From Vibrio navarrensis (GTDB lineage: Bacteria > Pseudomonadota > Gammaproteobacteria > Enterobacterales > Vibrionaceae), in assembly GCF_000764325.1 (NCBI RefSeq), contig NZ_JMCG01000002.1:620001-684000 (forward strand): a DNA stretch of 64,000 nt, in the 5' to 3' direction. The notes beneath the pieces were generated by a model. The model saw only the letters and a list, made by a program, of their open reading frames with translations, did not search any database and was not told the DNA's origin. Of the stretch, positions 28,243 through 36,405 are shown piece after piece (the first letter of the stretch is position 1; each line of letters starts with the position of its first letter). The position numbers and the translations under genes are program-made.

Positions 28243-29124
28243 ATGAAATACTCACTTGGCCCTTTGCTGTACTTTTGGCCAAAACAGAATGTCGAAGCCT
28301 TCTACCAACAGGCAAAGCAGAGCTCAGCCGACATCATCTATCTAGGTGAATCGGTCTGTTCAAAGCGACGTGAAATGAAACCCGCTCACTGGTTTGAGTT
28401 GGCTAAAGAGCTCTCTTCGGCAGGAAAACAAGTGGTGCTTTCGACCATGGCACTACTTGAAGCTCCTAGCGAAGTCAATGTGATGAAGAAATACATCGAC
28501 AATGGTGACTTTGCCATCGAAGCCAACGACGTGGCCGCGATTCAAATGGCGCATGAAAAAAAGGTGCCGTTTATCGTCGGCCCAGCGATAAACTGCTACA
28601 ACGCCCACACGCTCAATGTGTTGCTAAAGCAAGGCATGATTCGCTGGTGTATGCCGGTTGAGCTGTCAAAACAGTGGTTACAAAACGTCTTAACTCAATG
28701 TGAGTCACTCGGCATCCGTCAGCAGTTTGAAGTGGAAGTATTCAGCCACGGTTATCTGCCTTTGGCGTATTCGGCGCGTTGTTTTACCGCTCGAGCGGAG
28801 AATCGCGCCAAAGACGATTGCGAAACTTGCTGTATCAAATATCCCACAGGTATTCAGGTTTGCAGCCAAGAGGGGCAGAGCGTGTTTAACCTCAATGGCA
28901 TCCAAACCCAATCCGGTTACTGCTACAACCTGATTAACGATCTGGCGGGGATGCACGGTTTGGTTGATGTGGTGCGCCTAAGCCCGCTTGGTCTGGATAC
29001 CTTTTCGCAACTTGATAAGTTCATAGCCAATGAAAATGGCCAGCAACCGAGCACAATTGGTGATCATCAATGCAATGGTTACTGGCATCAGATTGCTGGA
29101 CTGGAAATCAAAAACATCAGTTGA
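28243..29124 (+). CDS. ubiV: UbiV, U32-peptidase-like Fe-S protein for anaerobic ubiquinone synthesis
   Basis: 293 residues, partner of UbiU. The conserved cysteines are near the N terminus ([11 protein letters not shown]) and in [12 protein letters not shown] then DDCETCC, fitting the four ligands of the [4Fe-4S] centre. The ribosome site GAGGAATTAGC precedes ATG. Tight spacing after ubiU implies one message and a heterodimer made in equal amounts. It ends 49 nt before the convergent MATE gene. Confidence 0.93.
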   Translation: MKYSLGPLLYFWPKQNVEAFYQQAKQSSADIIYLGESVCSKRREMKPAHWFELAKELSSAGKQVVLSTMALLEAPSEVNVMKKYIDNGDFAIEANDVAAIQMAHEKKVPFIVGPAINCYNAHTLNVLLKQGMIRWCMPVELSKQWLQNVLTQCESLGIRQQFEVEVFSHGYLPLAYSARCFTARAENRAKDDCETCCIKYPTGIQVCSQEGQSVFNLNGIQTQSGYCYNLINDLAGMHGLVDVVRLSPLGLDTFSQLDKFIANENGQQPSTIGDHQCNGYWHQIAGLEIKNIS

Positions 29125-29173
29125 GCCATTCATCAAGGCGGAGCTGAGGATCGATTTCTCTTCGCTCCGCGCT

Positions 29174-30511
29174 TTAGTTGGCTTTCGCCGCTAGCGTATC
29201 CGCTGGCATTTGCCGCATATCTCGCCATAGCATCACCGCCACCACACTGCTTAAGGCAATATTCGATAACGGGAATGCCAACCACACCCCTGTAATGCCA
29301 AATAACTTAGGCATGACGAAAAGAAAAGGCAGTTGCACCAGCATGTTACCAATACTGACAAACAGCGCTTTTCCGCCACGATTGATCGACTGATAGTAGG
29401 CGGCACACACCACTAAAAAGCCGTCGAGAAACATCGCGAACATATGCAGTCGAATTCCTTTGACGGTACTTTCGGTCAAGGCTTGATCATGAGCATTAAA
29501 TACCGCGACGACATTTTCAGGAAAAAGATTCAAAAGCACGACAAACACGACTCCGGTGAGTACGGCCGAACTCATCGCCACTTTGAGCAACTTACGAATA
29601 TTACTGCGATTACCCGCACCGTGATTGAAACTGGCCAAAGGCTGCATGCCGTTGGCAATCCCCTCAGCAATCAAGTAGTAAACCACCACGATATAGCCCA
29701 AAATGGCATACGCCCCCACTAAAATCGGACTGCCGTATTGAAGGAGTAAACTGTTGTGCAGCGCCACCATCATCGAGCCATAGGCGTACATAAAAAAGCT
29801 GGAAGTGCCAACTGCAACTATGTTCGGCAATGCGCGCCATTGGAACGCAAAGCTATCTCGACCCAAGCGCAGTTTCGCTTTGCGTGATAGGAAATAACTC
29901 AATCCTACAAAAGTGACGATCATCTGCGCCAACGCCGTTGCGATTGCTGCGCCCGTCAATTGCCACTGCAACACCCCGATCAAAAGATAATCGAGAACAA
30001 TATTGCTCACCGCACCAAAGATCATCAACATGGTCGCCAGATTGGGGCTGCCATCGTTGCGCAGTAAGATGGGCATCGCAATCGACCCCAAGGTAAAGAC
30101 GCACGAGTACACCAGCACCTCTAAGTACTGCAATCCAAGCTGGTATACCGCACCTTCTGCGCCCTGCCAACGGAGAAAATCGTCCGCGTAGTTGGCCAGT
30201 AGCCAGGCAACGAGTGGACTGATTAACATCAGCAGAGACAAGCCTGTCGACAGAAGTTTTCTGGCTTGATCAAGATTTTTCTCACCCAGTTTGATTGACG
30301 CCAAAGCACCAGTACCGACTCCAACCATCAAACCGATGCCGAGCACTGAACCAATCAGCGGCCAGGCGACGTTAATCCCCGCCAGCCCTTCTGCCCCAAC
30401 GTAGTGGCCAATAAAAATCCCATCCACAACTTGATATAAACCGTTAACCAACATAGCGGCAATCGTGGGAATCGCGTAGCGCCAAAACTGGCGGTAAATC
30501 GATACTTGCAT
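29174..30511 (-). CDS. MATE-family efflux transporter
   Basis: 445 residues with about twelve membrane helices. It starts with the FWRYAIPTIAAMLVNGLYQVVDGIFIGHYVG segment typical of DinF/NorM-like MATE proteins. These export drugs or cations by Na+ or H+ antiport. It lies 58 nt downstream of a MarR-type regulator on the same strand, with which it probably forms an operon. The drug range cannot be read from sequence, and it is not clearly NorM itself. Confidence 0.88.
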   Translation of the reverse strand: MQVSIYRQFWRYAIPTIAAMLVNGLYQVVDGIFIGHYVGAEGLAGINVAWPLIGSVLGIGLMVGVGTGALASIKLGEKNLDQARKLLSTGLSLLMLISPLVAWLLANYADDFLRWQGAEGAVYQLGLQYLEVLVYSCVFTLGSIAMPILLRNDGSPNLATMLMIFGAVSNIVLDYLLIGVLQWQLTGAAIATALAQMIVTFVGLSYFLSRKAKLRLGRDSFAFQWRALPNIVAVGTSSFFMYAYGSMMVALHNSLLLQYGSPILVGAYAILGYIVVVYYLIAEGIANGMQPLASFNHGAGNRSNIRKLLKVAMSSAVLTGVVFVVLLNLFPENVVAVFNAHDQALTESTVKGIRLHMFAMFLDGFLVVCAAYYQSINRGGKALFVSIGNMLVQLPFLFVMPKLFGITGVWLAFPLSNIALSSVVAVMLWRDMRQMPADTLAAKAN

Positions 30512-30569
30512 TTTTTACTACTCTGCATGCTCTTCAACGAAGAGATAATTCAACAAGCTAACCTTGGGC

Positions 30570-30980
30570 TTATCCCAATGCCTTGGTTAGCAGATTGTCT
30601 AACTGAATACGCTCATCCTGAGAGAGATTTTTGCCAACTTCATCGGCGATAAGTGCATAGACCGCAAGCTCAAGTGCCAAGTGTTGCTTTGCCCGCTCGG
30701 TCAAAGAGATCCGTTTGGCTCTTGCATCTATTGAACAGGGCACGCGAACAAGCAGCCCTTTGCTCTCCAATTTGGTTACCATATTGGTCGCAGAAGGCTT
30801 CGACACTTCTAAAGCATTCGCCAAGTCGGTGAGCCGAATAGGATCAGGTAAAGACTGCACTGCTTTTAGGTAGTCGTATTCATTGAAACTCAAATGGCCA
30901 ATAGGATCTTCTTTGGCAGTTTGTCGCCATACTTTGGCCGAAAAGCGTTCCAACTTTTCTAGCTGTAAACTCAGGGTCAT
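30570..30980 (-). CDS. MarR-family transcriptional regulator
   Basis: 136 residues with a winged helix-turn-helix (LTDLANALEVSKPSATNMVTKLESKGLL, about 50-77) and the basic wing SIDARAKRISLTERA. It is upstream of the MATE gene and has a near-perfect palindrome over its own promoter, so it probably represses itself and the transporter until a ligand binds. Cys62-like redox switching cannot be claimed; one Cys is present in VPCSID. Confidence 0.88.
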   Translation of the reverse strand: MTLSLQLEKLERFSAKVWRQTAKEDPIGHLSFNEYDYLKAVQSLPDPIRLTDLANALEVSKPSATNMVTKLESKGLLVRVPCSIDARAKRISLTERAKQHLALELAVYALIADEVGKNLSQDERIQLDNLLTKALG

Positions 30981-30991
30981 AACACACTCAT

Positions 30992-31016
30992 TTAGTTAGC
31001 CTAACTAACTATTATA
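30992..31016 (-). promoter_or_regulatory. marR-MATE promoter and palindromic operator
   Basis: A perfect 8-1-8 palindrome (TTAGTTAG-C-CTAACTAA) occupies 30992-31008, just downstream of the -10 box TATAAT (minus strand, 31011-31016). This position would block transcription start, as expected for an autoregulated MarR operator. No good -35 is seen. Binding by this MarR protein is inferred. Confidence 0.7.
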
Positions 31017-31042
31017 ATGACTCAATTGGTTTTGCCTAGCCC

Positions 31043-31070
31043 AAAAAAATAAAACCGCCAAAAAGGCGGT
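31043..31070 (-). terminator. Intrinsic terminator of nlpI
   Basis: On the minus strand the stem ACCGCC-TTTTT-GGCGGT is followed by TTTATTTTTTT. It lies 24 nt after the nlpI stop and just upstream of the marR promoter. Confidence 0.85.
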
Positions 31071-31093
31071 CATAACATAACTGGAAAATATAC

Positions 31094-31987
31094 CTATTTG
31101 CTCTTCGCCATACGCTCAGCCTGTAGCTGGTCAAAAATATTACCTAATTCAAGAAAAGCATAACGGTGCTCAACGTATTCATAGACGTTAAAAGAAATAG
31201 CCAACTTATACAATGAGATAGCATTAGCAAAGTCGCCTTTCAACTGGTAGCGTTTCGCCAGATAGAAGTAGACTTCCGTCAGTCGCTGAGCCAGCAACAC
31301 ATTTTCTCTCGATGCGTCAATGATCGCTTTGAATGCCTGCTCTTCTGAGACTTGCTCAGCCATCAGCGCCACTAAAACCCATCCCCACTCTTCACTGCGT
31401 TGACGATAGCGCTCAAGCAGATCATTTTTTGCCACTACGGGATCGATTTCAGCTTCAATAATATACAGCCACAGTGCGCGGAAGGGATCGCTTGGGTCAT
31501 CGTGATAATGTTTCGCCATTTCATCACGAGCCAAATCCAAACGACCACCATAGTAGAGAGCAATGGCACGATTGCGTTCTGCGTAACTATTGTGTGGGTC
31601 AAGTTCTAAAGTTGAATCAAATGCTTCATAAGCCGCGTCGTATTCGCCTACTTGGGTGTAGTAGACACCCAGCAAATTAAAGATATCTGGCTGAGATGGA
31701 TTCAGTTGTAGAGATTGGCTAAAGTCCAAACGCGCTAAATCTCTCAGACCGACACTGTCATAGTAATTGCCGCGTTCATAGTGCATTTTGGCCCGAACGG
31801 GATCGCTGAGATCTGGGCGCTGTAAAAGCTGAGATAGACGCGCAATCTGCACTTCTTGCTGCACGCTCGCCTGCAGAGGGACGGCCATTGGAGGGTACAT
31901 CCACTGACTCTTGTTACTGCTAAGGGTAGAGGCACAGCCTGTTGTCGCTAAGGCTAGGCAAAGGCCGACGGTTTGAAACCATTTCAC
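31094..31987 (-). CDS. nlpI: Lipoprotein NlpI (TPR adaptor of the cell envelope)
   Basis: 297 residues. A signal peptide ends in a lipobox-like LATTGCAS, so the protein is probably an outer-membrane lipoprotein. It has several TPR repeats (for example FNLLGVYYTQVGEYDAAYEAF and the NSYAERNRAIALYYGG helix pair). In E. coli NlpI scaffolds peptidoglycan hydrolases and brings the protease Prc to MepS. It is downstream of pnp, as in E. coli, but behind a terminator. Confidence 0.9.
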   Translation of the reverse strand: MKWFQTVGLCLALATTGCASTLSSNKSQWMYPPMAVPLQASVQQEVQIARLSQLLQRPDLSDPVRAKMHYERGNYYDSVGLRDLARLDFSQSLQLNPSQPDIFNLLGVYYTQVGEYDAAYEAFDSTLELDPHNSYAERNRAIALYYGGRLDLARDEMAKHYHDDPSDPFRALWLYIIEAEIDPVVAKNDLLERYRQRSEEWGWVLVALMAEQVSEEQAFKAIIDASRENVLLAQRLTEVYFYLAKRYQLKGDFANAISLYKLAISFNVYEYVEHRYAFLELGNIFDQLQAERMAKSK

Positions 31988-32013
31988 TCAGGGAGACTCC
32001 TGTTAGACCGCAA

Positions 32014-32043
32014 TAAAAAAGGGAGCAAAGTTGCTCCCTTTAT
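32014..32043 (-). terminator. Intrinsic terminator of pnp
   Basis: On the minus strand the stem AAGGGAGCAA-CTT-TGCTCCCTT is followed by TTTTATT, 64 nt after the pnp stop. nlpI starts 27 nt further on, so nlpI needs read-through or a promoter inside this stretch. Confidence 0.85.
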
Positions 32044-32106
32044 AACATGCTTTCAGCGCCTTAAGCGAGAAAAGCGCCAAATTACGGCGTTATGCCGCGT
32101 GTTGGC

Positions 32107-34239
32107 TTACTCTTCTACCGCTGGTGCTGCTGGCGTTTCTGCCTCTACAGGCTTTTCTACCGCTTCTTTCATGCTCAGACGCACGCGGCCTTGACGGTCG
32201 ATTTCCAGTACTTTAACTTGCACTTCTTGACCTTCAGACAGCACATCTGACACTTTCTCGATACGCTTGTCAGCGATTTGAGAAATATGCACTAGACCAT
32301 CTTTGCCAGGCAGAATGTTAACGAAAGCACCGAAGTCAGCAAGGCGTGCCACTTTACCAGTGTAAATACGGCCAACTTCCACTTCTGCGGTGATCTCTTC
32401 GATACGACGGATCGCTTCTTTCGCTTGCTCACCAGAGGTGGCTGCAATCTTAATCGTGCCGTCATCTTCGATTTCGATGGTAGTACCCGTTTCTTCAGTC
32501 AACTGACGAATCACTGCACCGCCTTTACCGATCACGTCTTTGATCTTGTCAACGCTGATCTTCATAGTGTGGATACGTGGCGCGAACTGAGAGATATCAT
32601 CACGAGCACCAGCAATCGCTTGATCCATAACTGATAGGATGTGCTTACGTGCGCCTTGAGCTTGGTTAAGCGCAATTTGCATGATCTCTTTGGTGATACC
32701 TTCGATCTTGATGTCCATTTGAAGTGCAGTGATACCGGTAGAAGTACCAGCGACTTTAAAGTCCATGTCACCTAGGTGGTCTTCATCACCAAGAATGTCA
32801 GAAAGAACAACAAAATCGTCGCCTTCTTTCACTAGACCCATTGCGATACCTGCAACAGAAGCCTTGATTGGCACACCCGCGTCCATCAGCGCTAAAGAAG
32901 TACCACATACCGACGCCATTGAAGACGAACCATTTGATTCAGTGATCTCTGAAACCACACGTACCGTGTATGGGAACTCTTCGATTGATGGCATTACCGC
33001 CGCAATACCACGCTTCGCCAGTTTACCGTGACCGATTTCGCGACGCTTAGGAGAACCGACAAAACCCGTTTCGCCTACACAGTATGGAGGGAAGTTGTAG
33101 TGTAGTAGGAAGTAATCTTTCTTCTCACCAGTGAGCTCGTCGATGATTTGTGCATCACGCTGAGTACCTAGCGTTGCCGTTACGAGCGCCTGAGTTTCAC
33201 CACGAGTGAACAGCGCACTGCCGTGAGTACGTGGAAGAACACCAGTACGCACATCTAGTGCACGAACCATGTCTTTTTCACGGCCATCGATACGTGGGTT
33301 GCCCGCAATGATGCTACGACGCACAACGGTCTTCTCTAGATCGTGGAAGATGGTGTGAATTTCTTTCGCATCGGCTTCTGGATCTTCAGCAAGAATAGCT
33401 GCATTAACTTCTGCCGCAATCTCATGGATACGGTCGTAACGAGCCATCTTTTCAGTAATTTTGTAAGCTTCAACCAGTTTCGCTTCTGCTAGATCAGCCA
33501 CTTTCTCGTTAAGAGCAGTGTTCGCTTCAGGTGCAACCCAGTTCCAAGATGGCGTCGCAACTTCTGCTGCGAATTCGTTGATCGCTTTGATCACAGCTTG
33601 TTGTTGGTCGTGACCAAACACCACTGCAGAAAGCATTTCTTCTTCAGTTAGGTTGTCCGCTTCTGACTCAACCATTAGCACTGCAGATGCCGTACCTGCT
33701 ACAACGAGATCCAGACGAGATGCGTTGAGTTCAGTGTTACTTGGGTTTAGTACGAGTTGACCGTCAATGTGACCAACACGTGCCGCACCGATAGGACCGT
33801 TGAATGGGATACCTGAGATAGCAAGCGCCGCAGAAGTACCAATCATGGTTGGGATATCAGGTTGAACTTCTGGGTTTACCGACATCACCGTCGCAATCAC
33901 TTGCACTTCGTTGGTGAAACCCTCTGGGAAGAGCGGACGAATTGGTCGGTCGATGAGACGTGCAATCAGAGTCTCGCCTTCAGAAGGACGACCTTCACGC
34001 TTGAAGAAACCGCCAGGGATTTTACCCGCTGCGTAAGTACGCTCTTGGTAGTTAACGGTTAGAGGGAAGAAGTCTTGACCTGCAACGGCTTCTTTTTTAC
34101 CAACCACAGACACGAATACCGCAGTATCGTCCATGGTCACCATTACAGCGGCAGAAGCTTGACGCGCGATTACGCCAGTTTCCAGTGTCACGGTGTGGTT
34201 ACCGTACTGGAATGATTTAACAACTGGTTTTTCGAACAT
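32107..34239 (-). CDS. pnp: Polyribonucleotide nucleotidyltransferase (PNPase)
   Basis: 710 residues. Two RNase PH domains, a KH domain (about 550-615, [14 protein letters not shown]) and an S1 domain (about 620-690, [18 protein letters not shown]) can be placed. It degrades RNA 3' to 5' by phosphorolysis and is a core degradosome enzyme. The ATG at 34239 follows AAGGAAT and gives the family N terminus [10 protein letters not shown]; an in-frame ATG 8 codons earlier is not supported. A structured leader upstream suggests the RNase III/PNPase autoregulation known from E. coli. Confidence 0.96.
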   Translation of the reverse strand: MFEKPVVKSFQYGNHTVTLETGVIARQASAAVMVTMDDTAVFVSVVGKKEAVAGQDFFPLTVNYQERTYAAGKIPGGFFKREGRPSEGETLIARLIDRPIRPLFPEGFTNEVQVIATVMSVNPEVQPDIPTMIGTSAALAISGIPFNGPIGAARVGHIDGQLVLNPSNTELNASRLDLVVAGTASAVLMVESEADNLTEEEMLSAVVFGHDQQQAVIKAINEFAAEVATPSWNWVAPEANTALNEKVADLAEAKLVEAYKITEKMARYDRIHEIAAEVNAAILAEDPEADAKEIHTIFHDLEKTVVRRSIIAGNPRIDGREKDMVRALDVRTGVLPRTHGSALFTRGETQALVTATLGTQRDAQIIDELTGEKKDYFLLHYNFPPYCVGETGFVGSPKRREIGHGKLAKRGIAAVMPSIEEFPYTVRVVSEITESNGSSSMASVCGTSLALMDAGVPIKASVAGIAMGLVKEGDDFVVLSDILGDEDHLGDMDFKVAGTSTGITALQMDIKIEGITKEIMQIALNQAQGARKHILSVMDQAIAGARDDISQFAPRIHTMKISVDKIKDVIGKGGAVIRQLTEETGTTIEIEDDGTIKIAATSGEQAKEAIRRIEEITAEVEVGRIYTGKVARLADFGAFVNILPGKDGLVHISQIADKRIEKVSDVLSEGQEVQVKVLEIDRQGRVRLSMKEAVEKPVEAETPAAPAVEE

Positions 34240-34300
34240 GTTTATTCCTTGCTCTAAGCACACGCTTAGATAAATTAAATGAGGCTCAGAACATTACGAA

Positions 34301-34375
34301 TCGCGACTAGTAAAAATAGGCTTGAGCTGCGTGTTTGACACAATGGGTAAACAAACCCACTTTTAATAGTCGCGA
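34301..34375 (-). promoter_or_regulatory. Long stem-loop in the pnp leader (possible RNase III site)
   Basis: TCGCGACTAGTAAAA at 34301-34315 pairs with TTTTAATAGTCGCGA at 34361-34375 with one mismatch, enclosing a 45-nt arm that holds a second small hairpin. It lies about 60 nt upstream of the pnp start. E. coli pnp has a comparable leader stem that RNase III cuts so that PNPase can destabilise its own mRNA. The pairing is seen; the function is inferred. Confidence 0.65.
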
Positions 34376-34449
34376 CCTTTAGGTCGACGAGGTTGACTGT
34401 AATGCCTGAACTGATGAGTTATCTCACGGGTTGAGATAAAGCCGTGCGT

Positions 34450-34478
34450 AGTATAACGACTTGAAACCGATTTGGCTA
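34450..34478 (-). promoter_or_regulatory. Candidate sigma-70 promoter of pnp
   Basis: On the minus strand, -35 TAGCCA (34473-34478) and -10 TATACT (34450-34455) are 17 nt apart, just after the rpsO terminator. This would give a leader of about 200 nt containing the stem-loop at 34301-34375. Confidence 0.5.
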
Positions 34479-34490
34479 AATTTAGGTAAC

Positions 34491-34516
34491 AAAAAAGGGG
34501 CTTACGCCCCTTTTTT
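34491..34516 (-). terminator. Intrinsic terminator of rpsO
   Basis: A stem AAGGGGC-GTAA-GCCCCTT flanked by A6 and T6 lies 28 nt after the rpsO stop. E. coli has a terminator at the same place between rpsO and pnp. Confidence 0.9.
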
Positions 34517-34543
34517 GAACAAACTGTACTATGCAGCCACTGA

Positions 34544-34813
34544 TTAGCGACGTAGGCCTAGACGTTTGATTAGGTCTTGGTAGCGAGCTAGATCTTTACC
34601 TTTTAGGTAATCTAGAAGCTTACGACGACGAGAAACCATGCGTAGCAGACCACGACGGCTGTGGTGATCGCCTTTGTGCGCTTGGAAGTGACCTTGTAGG
34701 TGGTTGATAGAAGCAGTCAGTAGCGCTACTTGTACTTCTGGTGAACCAGTGTCGCCTTCGCCACGTGCGTAGTCAGCAACGATTGCTGCTTTAGTTTCTG
34801 CATTCAGAGACAT
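34544..34813 (-). CDS. rpsO: 30S ribosomal protein S15
   Basis: 89 residues, the exact family length, with [12 protein letters not shown] and the [21 protein letters not shown] signature. S15 binds 16S rRNA early in assembly of the 30S platform. The ribosome site is AGGAGAG. It has its own promoter (34887-34915) and terminator, so it is expressed apart from truB and pnp. Confidence 0.97.
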
Positions 34814-34886
34814 AATTCTCTCCTAATAAGAGTAGGTTAGTGTTTGTGCCAGCCAATCTCTGATTCAGCCGACACGGGAAGCGCGA

Positions 34887-34915
34887 ATTATAGGGAACAT
34901 TCACTTGCCACGCAA
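34887..34915 (-). promoter_or_regulatory. rpsO promoter
   Basis: On the minus strand, -35 TTGCGT (34910-34915) and -10 TATAAT (34887-34892) are 17 nt apart, followed by a GC-rich discriminator (TCGCGC) like those of growth-rate-controlled ribosomal promoters. It sits between the truB terminator and rpsO, leaving a leader of roughly 65 nt. Confidence 0.7.
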
Positions 34916-34917
34916 TG

Positions 34918-34945
34918 AAAAAATGCTGGCACATTGGCCAGCATT
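34918..34945 (-). terminator. Intrinsic terminator after truB
   Basis: On the minus strand the stem AATGCTGGC-CAATGT-GCCAGCATT is followed by TTTTTC, 20 nt beyond the truB stop. It ends the rimP-nusA-infB-rbfA-truB transcript before the rpsO promoter. Confidence 0.85.
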
Positions 34946-34964
34946 GTCACTGTCAGTCGTTTTA

Positions 34965-35909
34965 CTACTCTTCGTGACGAAAGACCACTAACCGTTTGGG
35001 CGCAATCTTACCGTCGTCGTTCATTTCTCCGACACCGATAAACAGCCTTTCCTCACCCATGGTCAAACGCACCGTCCCTTCGGTTGGCGCACCAAACACC
35101 TGCACGGCTTGACCATGCAGCACCATATCCGCTAATTCAGGGATAAGATTCACTTCCGGCAAATTTTCAACGGCGGTGTCCATCGGTAGCAACAGGGGAT
35201 CAAGCAGTTCGCGCGGAGCGATTTCTTCGCGTTGGGCTTGCTCTAGCAATTCATTTAGTTGCTCAAGCGTCACCATTCTCTCGTACGGGTAGTTAGCGAC
35301 CGCAGTGCGACGCAGCATCGTCACGTGGGCACCACAACCCAGCATTTCACCGAGATCGTCAACGATGGTACGAATATAAGTGCCTTTTGAACAGTGCACT
35401 TCCATCTCTACTTCATCGTCAGAAAAACGATGCAGCACTATCTCGTATACGGTGATTTTGCGCGACTCTCGTGGAACTTCAATGCCTTTGCGTGCGTACT
35501 CATACAAGGGCTTACCTTGGTACTTCAGCGCCGAAAACATCGAAGGAACTTGATCCGATTCGCCACGAAATTGCTCAATACACGCTTCGAGCTTAGCAAG
35601 ACTCACATCAATTGGACGTGTTTCGACCACTTCACCATCGGAATCGGAGGTGTTGGTACGCTGACCAAGTTTGGCGATCACGCGATAGCGCTTATCTGAA
35701 TCGAGCAAAAATTGAGAGAATTTGGTTGCTTCGCCAAGACAAATCGGCAGCATACCGGTTGCCAACGGATCTAATGCCCCTGTATGCCCCGCTTTTTCAG
35801 CAAAGTAGATTCGTTTGACTTTTTGTAGCGCATCGTTGGAAGAGATACCTGTGGGTTTATCCAACAAAATAACGCCATCAATCGGACGACCTTTGCGACG
35901 ACGAGCCAT
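34965..35909 (-). CDS. truB: tRNA pseudouridine-55 synthase
   Basis: 314 residues. The catalytic Asp is D47 in [11 protein letters not shown]. The enzyme makes pseudouridine 55 in the T loop of tRNAs. The C-terminal PUA domain covers about 245-310. It follows rbfA with a one-base stop/start overlap (TAATG), so translation is coupled. Its place after infB-rbfA is the standard gammaproteobacterial order. Confidence 0.96.
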   Translation of the reverse strand: MARRRKGRPIDGVILLDKPTGISSNDALQKVKRIYFAEKAGHTGALDPLATGMLPICLGEATKFSQFLLDSDKRYRVIAKLGQRTNTSDSDGEVVETRPIDVSLAKLEACIEQFRGESDQVPSMFSALKYQGKPLYEYARKGIEVPRESRKITVYEIVLHRFSDDEVEMEVHCSKGTYIRTIVDDLGEMLGCGAHVTMLRRTAVANYPYERMVTLEQLNELLEQAQREEIAPRELLDPLLLPMDTAVENLPEVNLIPELADMVLHGQAVQVFGAPTEGTVRLTMGEERLFIGVGEMNDDGKIAPKRLVVFRHEE

Positions 35910-36304
35910 TACTCTTCGTCCTCACGGCCAGAATCTTTCTGCTTGAGCTTGTCTTTGTTGACCACTTCTGTCACTAAGTTCGACATCCGCATACCTTCAA
36001 CTAAGGTGTTGTCGTAGTAAAAACGCACTTCAGGCGTTAGACGCAGACGAATGCGTTTACCGAGCATCATACGAATGTGCACTTCGTGCTCACGCAGCGC
36101 AGCCAAACAAGACTCTGGCGTTTGCTCGCCGATGCACAAAAAGGTAACGAACACTTTGGCGTAAGCCAGGTCACGGGAAACCTCAACATCGGAGATGGTG
36201 ACCATTCCCAGACGAGAATCGCGAACTTCGCGCTGAAGGATCATCGCGAGTTCTTTTTGCAGCTGCTGGGAGACACGCTGCGTACGGCTAAATTCTTTTG
36301 ACAT
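35909..36304 (-). CDS. rbfA: Ribosome-binding factor A
   Basis: 131 residues with a KH-like fold. The start [22 protein letters not shown] matches the family; an in-frame ATG 4 codons upstream is possible. RbfA binds 30S precursors, helps 16S 5'-end maturation and is needed for growth in the cold. It is followed by truB with a one-base overlap and lies about 100 nt after infB. Confidence 0.94.
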   Translation of the reverse strand: MSKEFSRTQRVSQQLQKELAMILQREVRDSRLGMVTISDVEVSRDLAYAKVFVTFLCIGEQTPESCLAALREHEVHIRMMLGKRIRLRLTPEVRFYYDNTLVEGMRMSNLVTEVVNKDKLKQKDSGREDEE

Positions 36305-36405
36305 ATCTTTTCTCATATATAGAAAGAATGGGGGGATGGATAATCCCAGCCCCCCATGGCGTATTCAACAACCTATCATTGCCAGGTGGCAACAACGTTA
36401 GTCAA

